Positions 6,895-10,847 of a stretch of DNA of 10,847 nucleotides are shown here, piece after piece. A program made the translations under genes and the position numbers. The stretch covers positions 1,890-12,736 of the forward strand of contig DDFE01000150.1 in NCBI GenBank assembly GCA_002336985.1, written 5' to 3'. The stretch comes from Sphingomonadales bacterium UBA1936 (lineage in GTDB: Bacteria > Pseudomonadota > Alphaproteobacteria > Sphingomonadales > Sphingomonadaceae). Under the pieces are notes generated by a model. The model saw only the letters and a list, made by a program, of their open reading frames with translations, ran no database searches and was not told the origin of the DNA. Each line of letters opens with the position of its first letter. Within the stretch, counting starts at the first letter, position 1.

Positions 6895-7719
6895 GTGACC
6901 CAACCCATCATCACGCTGAACGACGGCAGCACGATTCCGCAGATCGGCCTCGGCACCTACCAGGCGTCGCCCGACGGGACGGCCGCGATGGTGGAGGCGG
7001 CGCTGGGCACCGGGTACCGGCACATCGACACCGCGATGATCTACCGCAACGAAGCGGGCGTGGGAGAGGGGCTGCGCGCGAGCGGGCTGGCGCGCGAGGA
7101 CGTCTATGTCACGACCAAGGTCTGGAATACCGATCAGGGGTTCGACGCCGCGCTCGCCGCGTGCAGCGCCAGCCTCGACCGGCTGGGCGTCGATTACGTC
7201 GATCTCTACCTCGTCCACTGGCCCGCGCCGATGAACGGGCTGTACGTCGATACCTGGCGCGCGCTGATCCGGCTGCGTGAGGAGGGGCGGGTGCGCGCGA
7301 TCGGCGTGTCGAACTTCAACGCCGACCACCTCGACCGCATCATCGCCGAAACCGGCGTCGTGCCGGTGGTGAACCAGATCGAATGCCATCCCGCGTTCCA
7401 GCAGGTGGAACTGCGGGCGGCCAATGTGGCGCGCGGCGTTGCCATCCAGTCGTGGAGCCCGCTGGGCCAGGGCGAACTGCTGGGCGACCCGGTGCTTCAG
7501 GGGATCGCGCAGAAGCACGGCCGCACCGTCGCGCAGGTCGCGCTGCGCTGGCATATCCAGAACGGCCTGATCGTCATTCCCAAGACCATGCATCCGGCGC
7601 GCATGCGCGAGAACCTGGGCGTGTTCGACTTCGCGCTCGACGCTGACGATCTCGCGAAGATCGCGACGCTCGCCCGGGCGGACGGGCGCATGGGGCCGGA
7701 TCCGCTGACCTTCAGCTGA
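6895..7719 (+). CDS. Aldo/keto reductase (2,5-diketogluconate reductase type)
   Basis: This is an NADPH-dependent carbonyl reductase of 274 residues, typical of the AKR5 group that includes 2,5-diketo-D-gluconate reductase and methylglyoxal-reducing enzymes. The catalytic tetrad is complete: D45 and Y50 (GYRHIDTAMIY), K75 (VTTKVWNTD) and H108 (LVHWP). The other family marks follow: GVSNFNADHLDRII, VVNQIECHPAFQQ, the SWSPLGQG segment and VIPKTMHPARMRENL, the cofactor-binding loop near the end. The start is the GTG at 6895, behind AGGAGGA. The last eight bases overlap the end of the exporter gene on the other strand. The exact substrate cannot be told from sequence. Confidence 0.93.
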   Translation: MTQPIITLNDGSTIPQIGLGTYQASPDGTAAMVEAALGTGYRHIDTAMIYRNEAGVGEGLRASGLAREDVYVTTKVWNTDQGFDAALAACSASLDRLGVDYVDLYLVHWPAPMNGLYVDTWRALIRLREEGRVRAIGVSNFNADHLDRIIAETGVVPVVNQIECHPAFQQVELRAANVARGVAIQSWSPLGQGELLGDPVLQGIAQKHGRTVAQVALRWHIQNGLIVIPKTMHPARMRENLGVFDFALDADDLAKIATLARADGRMGPDPLTFS

Positions 7720-8467
7720 TCCCGTCCCACACCAGCTTTGCGCCCAGCAGGACCATCAGCCAGTAGATGACGGTGTAGAAGCGCGCGGCGTCCATCCGGC
7801 GGATGATGCGGACCGAGACGAGCGTGCTGACGATGGCGAGCGGGACGAGGAGCGCGGCGGCGGTCAGCGTCTCGCGATTGAGCGTGCCGAGCGCGAGGTA
7901 GCTCGGCACCTTCAGCCAGTTGACCACCGCGAACAATATCGCGCTGGTCCCGACATAGGTTTGGTGCGGCAGGCGGCGGGGCGTCAGCCACATCTGCAGC
8001 GGCGGGCCGCCGGCATGGGCGATCTGGCTGGTCAGGCCCATCGCCGCGCCGAACAGGCTGCCCACCCAGCCGGGCGATGTGCTGGCCGCGACGATCCGCC
8101 CGCCGCGCTCGACCCACAGGCGGTAGAGACCGAAGAGCAGGGTGATGAGGCCGAGTGCCAACAGCAGCTGGTCCTCATGGACGTGCGCCGAAAACAGCGA
8201 CCCCGCGACGACGCCGACCGCTGCGCCCGGCAGCATCCAGGCGACGACCCAACGGTCCCACGTCTTGCGGAACGCCCAGACGCTGATGACGTCCTGCACG
8301 ATCAGGATCGGGAGCAGCAGTGCGGCGGCCGTCGCCGGGGGCAGGGCGAGGGCCAGCAGCGGCGTACCCAGCGTACCCACGCCCGCGAACCCGCCCTTCG
8401 CCATGCCGACGATCACAACCGCGAGGCAGGCGAGTACCAGGGCATAGGGATCGGACAACAGGGTCAT
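7712..8467 (-). CDS. Sulfite exporter TauE/SafE family membrane protein
   Basis: This inner-membrane protein of 251 residues has about eight hydrophobic segments, the TauE/SafE (DUF81) layout. The two half-repeat motifs are visible: GMAKGGFAGVGTLGTPLLAL at 21-40 and GLTSQIAHAGGPPLQMWL at 144-161. Family members export sulfite, sulfoacetate or other organic anions, but most are uncharacterised and the substrate here is unknown. The gene starts 53 bases after the stop of the hybrid histidine kinase on the same strand, so the two may share a transcript. No sulfur-metabolism gene is nearby. The ATG at 8467 has only a weak binding site. Confidence 0.88.
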   Translation of the reverse strand: MTLLSDPYALVLACLAVVIVGMAKGGFAGVGTLGTPLLALALPPATAAALLLPILIVQDVISVWAFRKTWDRWVVAWMLPGAAVGVVAGSLFSAHVHEDQLLLALGLITLLFGLYRLWVERGGRIVAASTSPGWVGSLFGAAMGLTSQIAHAGGPPLQMWLTPRRLPHQTYVGTSAILFAVVNWLKVPSYLALGTLNRETLTAAALLVPLAIVSTLVSVRIIRRMDAARFYTVIYWLMVLLGAKLVWDGIS

Positions 8468-8520
8468 GCCCTGCAGCGCAAGCCGATTGCTACGCGATGC
8501 GCAAGTGGGCGCGGCGGCTT

Positions 8521-10152
8521 CTAGCGCAGCAGCCGCTGGACCCTTGCTGCCAGTTCGTCGATCGCGAACGGCTTGGTCAGCACTTCCATGCCCGGCGCGA
8601 TATGGCCGTGGTTGAGGACCGCATTCTCGGCATAGCCGGTGATGAACAGGATCTTGAGGTCGGGGCGCAGCGCCCGCGCGGCATCCGCCACCTGCCGCCC
8701 GTTCAGCCCGCCGGGCAGACCGACGTCGGTGATCAACAGGTCGACGGGCGTATCGCCCTGCAGCAGGCGCAGGCCCGCGGGGCCATCACCGGCCTCCAGG
8801 CACGCATAGCCCAGGTCGCCCAGCGCGTCGGTGACCAGCATGCGCACGGTCGGCTCGTCATCGACGATCAGGATGGTGGCGTCGGCCCCGGTCGCCTCTA
8901 TGGCGTTCGGCTGCGGTGCATCCTCGACCGGCTCGTCGCCCGTGTGGCGGGGCAGGTATAGGCACACCATCGTGCCCTGCCCGACCTCCGAATAGATGCG
9001 GACATGGCCGTGGCTCTGGCGCGCGAAGCCATAAACCATCGACAGGCCAAGACCGGTGCCCTGGCCGACGGGTTTGGTCGTGAAGAACGGTTCGAACACG
9101 CGGTCGAGCGTATCCTTGTCGATGCCGGTGCCGGTGTCGCTGACGCAGACGGTAACGTACTGCCCCGCCTCCAGCCCGCGTTCCCGACCGCTGCGCGCGT
9201 CGAGCCATTTGTTGCCGGTCTCGATCGTGATCTTGCCGCCGTCGGGCATCGCATCGCGCGCATTGATGCTGAGGTTCAGGATCGCGTTTTCGAGCTGGTT
9301 GGCATCGACCAGCGTCGGCCACAGCCCGCCCGCCGCGACCGTCTCGACCTGGATCGAGGGGCCGACAGTGCGGCGGATCAGTTCCGACAAGTCGCCCAGC
9401 AGGCTGTTGATCACCACCGGCCGCGGCGACAATGTCTGGCGGCGTGCGAAGGCGAGCAGGCGGTGGGTCAGCGCCGCCGCCCGCCGCGTGGCGCCCTGTC
9501 CCGCGGCAATGTACTTGTCGATCTCGGCAGTACGGCCCTGTTTCGTCCGGACGCCGATCATCTCGAATGCGCCGGATATGCCGGCGAGCAGGTTGTTGAA
9601 ATCGTGCGCAAGGCCGCCGGTCAACTGTCCGACCGCCTCCATCTTCTGCGCCTGGCGCAACGCCTCTTCTGCGGTCTCCCGTTCCTCAAGCGCCTTGGCA
9701 ATGCGCTGTTCCAGTGTCGCATTGAGTTCGCGGACTTCCTCTTCCGCACGCTTGCGGGCCGTGACATCGCGGAACACGACCGCGACCTGGTTCAGGCTCG
9801 CGGGCTCCAGCCGGAACGCCGACAGGTCGAGATGGCGGCCGGTAGCGACAAGTTCCTGTTCGAAGCGGATCGGCTCGCCAGTCTGCAGTACTGCACCATA
9901 GCGCGCGACCCAGCTGTCGGCCTCGTCTGGCACCATCTCGCGGACCTTTTGCCCGACGACGTTGGGAATGCCGGCATTGCGCTCATAGGCCGCGTTCGCC
10001 TCGACATGGATGTAGTCCGACAGCGGCCCATGCGCGCTGTCGATGAACTCGATGACGCAGAAACCGGCGTCGAGCGTGTCGAACAGCGCGCGATAACGAT
10101 CCTCTGTCCGGCGCGCGCGTTCGGGCGGGGGATTGTCTGCTGGCGTGGTCAT
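8521..10152 (-). CDS. Soluble PAS hybrid histidine kinase with C-terminal receiver
   Basis: This 543-residue sensor kinase has no membrane segment, so it should be cytosolic. Order: a PAS domain at about 15-132 (RYRALFDTLDAGFCVIEF... VVFRDVTARKRAEEE), a coiled coil 133-170, the HisKA dimer domain with phospho-His H183 (GGLAHDFNNLL), the ATPase domain (N-box ENAILNLSINARDAM 288-302; G1 DTGTGI 339-344; F-box FEPFFTTK 353-360; G2 GTGLGLS 365-371), and a receiver at 427-543 with D431/D432, phospho-Asp D476, T505 and K527. All key residues are present. The start at 10152 (MTTPADN) is chosen because upstream residues are low-quality and unlike the family, although no good binding site is seen. No response regulator gene is adjacent, so output must pass through its own receiver to a partner elsewhere. 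The signal is unknown. Confidence 0.93.
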   Translation of the reverse strand: MTTPADNPPPERARRTEDRYRALFDTLDAGFCVIEFIDSAHGPLSDYIHVEANAAYERNAGIPNVVGQKVREMVPDEADSWVARYGAVLQTGEPIRFEQELVATGRHLDLSAFRLEPASLNQVAVVFRDVTARKRAEEEVRELNATLEQRIAKALEERETAEEALRQAQKMEAVGQLTGGLAHDFNNLLAGISGAFEMIGVRTKQGRTAEIDKYIAAGQGATRRAAALTHRLLAFARRQTLSPRPVVINSLLGDLSELIRRTVGPSIQVETVAAGGLWPTLVDANQLENAILNLSINARDAMPDGGKITIETGNKWLDARSGRERGLEAGQYVTVCVSDTGTGIDKDTLDRVFEPFFTTKPVGQGTGLGLSMVYGFARQSHGHVRIYSEVGQGTMVCLYLPRHTGDEPVEDAPQPNAIEATGADATILIVDDEPTVRMLVTDALGDLGYACLEAGDGPAGLRLLQGDTPVDLLITDVGLPGGLNGRQVADAARALRPDLKILFITGYAENAVLNHGHIAPGMEVLTKPFAIDELAARVQRLLR

Positions 10153-10286
10153 TTGGCTAGCAGAACCGCGAAACGGGCAACAATTTCCCTGGCGCCCGCA
10201 AAAACTTTGGAGCGACGCAGTTCTCGGGTGTCTGGCCGCCAAGGCGAATGTGCTATACCGTATGCGTAACAATCGGGGGAATGCAG

Positions 10287-10763
10287 ATGATGCTCGGCCT
10301 GTCGCTCGCCGCGTTTACCGACCTTCATACGATCATCAGCCTGATCGCCATCGCTGCAGGACTGGTCTGGCTTGCGGCGTATTTGCGCGGGCGCTGGCTA
10401 GCGCGCGCGAACCTGGTCTTTCTCGTCCTGACCATCCTGACGGTGCTGACGGGCTTCCTCTTCCCGTTCAAGGGCGTGACGCCCGCGGTTGCGGTCGGCA
10501 TCCTGTGCACCGGCCTGCTTGGCATAGCTGTGCTGGCTTTGGCGCGGGGGCGAACGGGGATCTGGCGACCCGTCTATGCGGTGACGGCGATCCTTTCGCT
10601 CTATTTCAACTGCTTCGTACTGGTCGTGCAGAGCTTCCAGAAGATCCCGTTTCTCCACGCTTTCGCGCCCACCGGATCGGAACCGCCGTTCGCGGTGGTG
10701 CAGGGCATCGTGCTGATCGGTTTCGTCTGGGCGGGCTGGCGGGCATTTCGCCACCCGGCTTGA
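10287..10763 (+). CDS. Four-to-five-helix membrane protein, hypothetical
   Basis: This protein of about 158 residues is mostly hydrophobic, with segments starting at LHTIISLIAIAAGLVWLAAYL, ANLVFLVLTILTVLTGFLF, AVAVGILCTGLLGIAVLAL, VYAVTAILSLYFNCFVLVV and VVQGIVLIGFVWAGW. I do not recognise its family. Three ATGs stand close together (10281, 10287, 10290); GGGGGA at 10275-10280 lies six bases before 10287 and nine before 10290, and touches 10281, so 10287 or 10290 is preferred. It is divergent from the histidine kinase; the shared 134-base gap must hold both promoters, but I could not place them with confidence. Confidence 0.75.
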   Translation: MMLGLSLAAFTDLHTIISLIAIAAGLVWLAAYLRGRWLARANLVFLVLTILTVLTGFLFPFKGVTPAVAVGILCTGLLGIAVLALARGRTGIWRPVYAVTAILSLYFNCFVLVVQSFQKIPFLHAFAPTGSEPPFAVVQGIVLIGFVWAGWRAFRHPA

Positions 10764-10800
10764 GGACTGTCGGCGCGGGCGGCATCGCCTATAAGGCCTC

Positions 10801-10847
10801 GTGCCCATCAAACCGCATCCCCTGATTTTCATGGTCAAGCCGCCGCT
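10801..10847 (+). CDS. Start of a further gene, cut by window edge
   Basis: The GTG at 10801 opens a frame read as MPIKPHPLIFMVKPPL up to the last base, with no stop. TATAAG at 10790-10795 could be a -10 box only a few bases before it, or the ATG at 10831 could be the start. The hydrophobic strand followed by KPP recalls the N-terminus of DUF2064-type glycosyltransferases, but sixteen residues are too few to say. Confidence 0.35.
   Translation, partial: MPIKPHPLIFMVKPP

Noticed and set aside
9004..10269. Open frame of 421 codons on the plus strand opposite the histidine kinase
   Set aside because: The kinase is complete with all motifs; the opposite frame has no recognisable domain and is a GC effect.

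Overview
The window looks like chromosomal DNA of a sphingomonad-type alphaproteobacterium (Sphingomonas or a near relative). It is GC-rich, its thiC is very close to the Caulobacter/alphaproteobacterial form, it carries the 'ctctcc-cttg-ggagagg' palindromic repeat common in these genomes, and several promoters sit very close to their start codons. The genus is an inference from protein and repeat style; no rRNA or other marker gene is present.

Layout. (1) 1-2430: a TPP riboswitch, a small four-helix membrane protein of unknown function, and thiC, the pyrimidine branch of thiamin synthesis. The membrane protein lies between the riboswitch and thiC and overlaps thiC by one base, so it should be controlled by thiamin pyrophosphate together with thiC. 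(2) 2465-2843: a long palindromic repeat that also supplies the ribosome binding site of a 73-residue two-helix membrane protein. (3) 2844-4705: a clearly AT-richer, minus-strand block with three genes joined by two 8-base overlaps: a BrnT-family toxin, a protein that joins a BrnA-like N-terminal motif to a Panacea (SocA-like, DUF4065) antitoxin domain, and a 233-residue protein I do not recognise. This is the most unusual part of the window and looks like a horizontally acquired, composite toxin-antitoxin or defence locus. (4) 4706-6671: a 2H phosphoesterase (2'-5' RNA ligase family), a helix-turn-helix protein, a rifampin ADP-ribosyltransferase (arr), and on the opposite strand a 42-residue lysine-rich small protein. 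(5) 6895-8467: an aldo/keto reductase with all four catalytic residues, facing a TauE/SafE-type exporter whose 3' end it overlaps by 8 bases. (6) 8521-10152: a soluble PAS-type hybrid histidine kinase with a C-terminal receiver, possibly co-transcribed with the exporter. (7) 10287 to the end: a divergent small membrane protein, then the first codons of another gene.

How the genes work together: only two groups are functionally coherent from sequence, the riboswitch-thiC operon and the three-gene toxin-antitoxin-like operon. The rest reads as ordinary single genes or pairs. No rRNA, tRNA, CRISPR array, transposase or integrase was seen.
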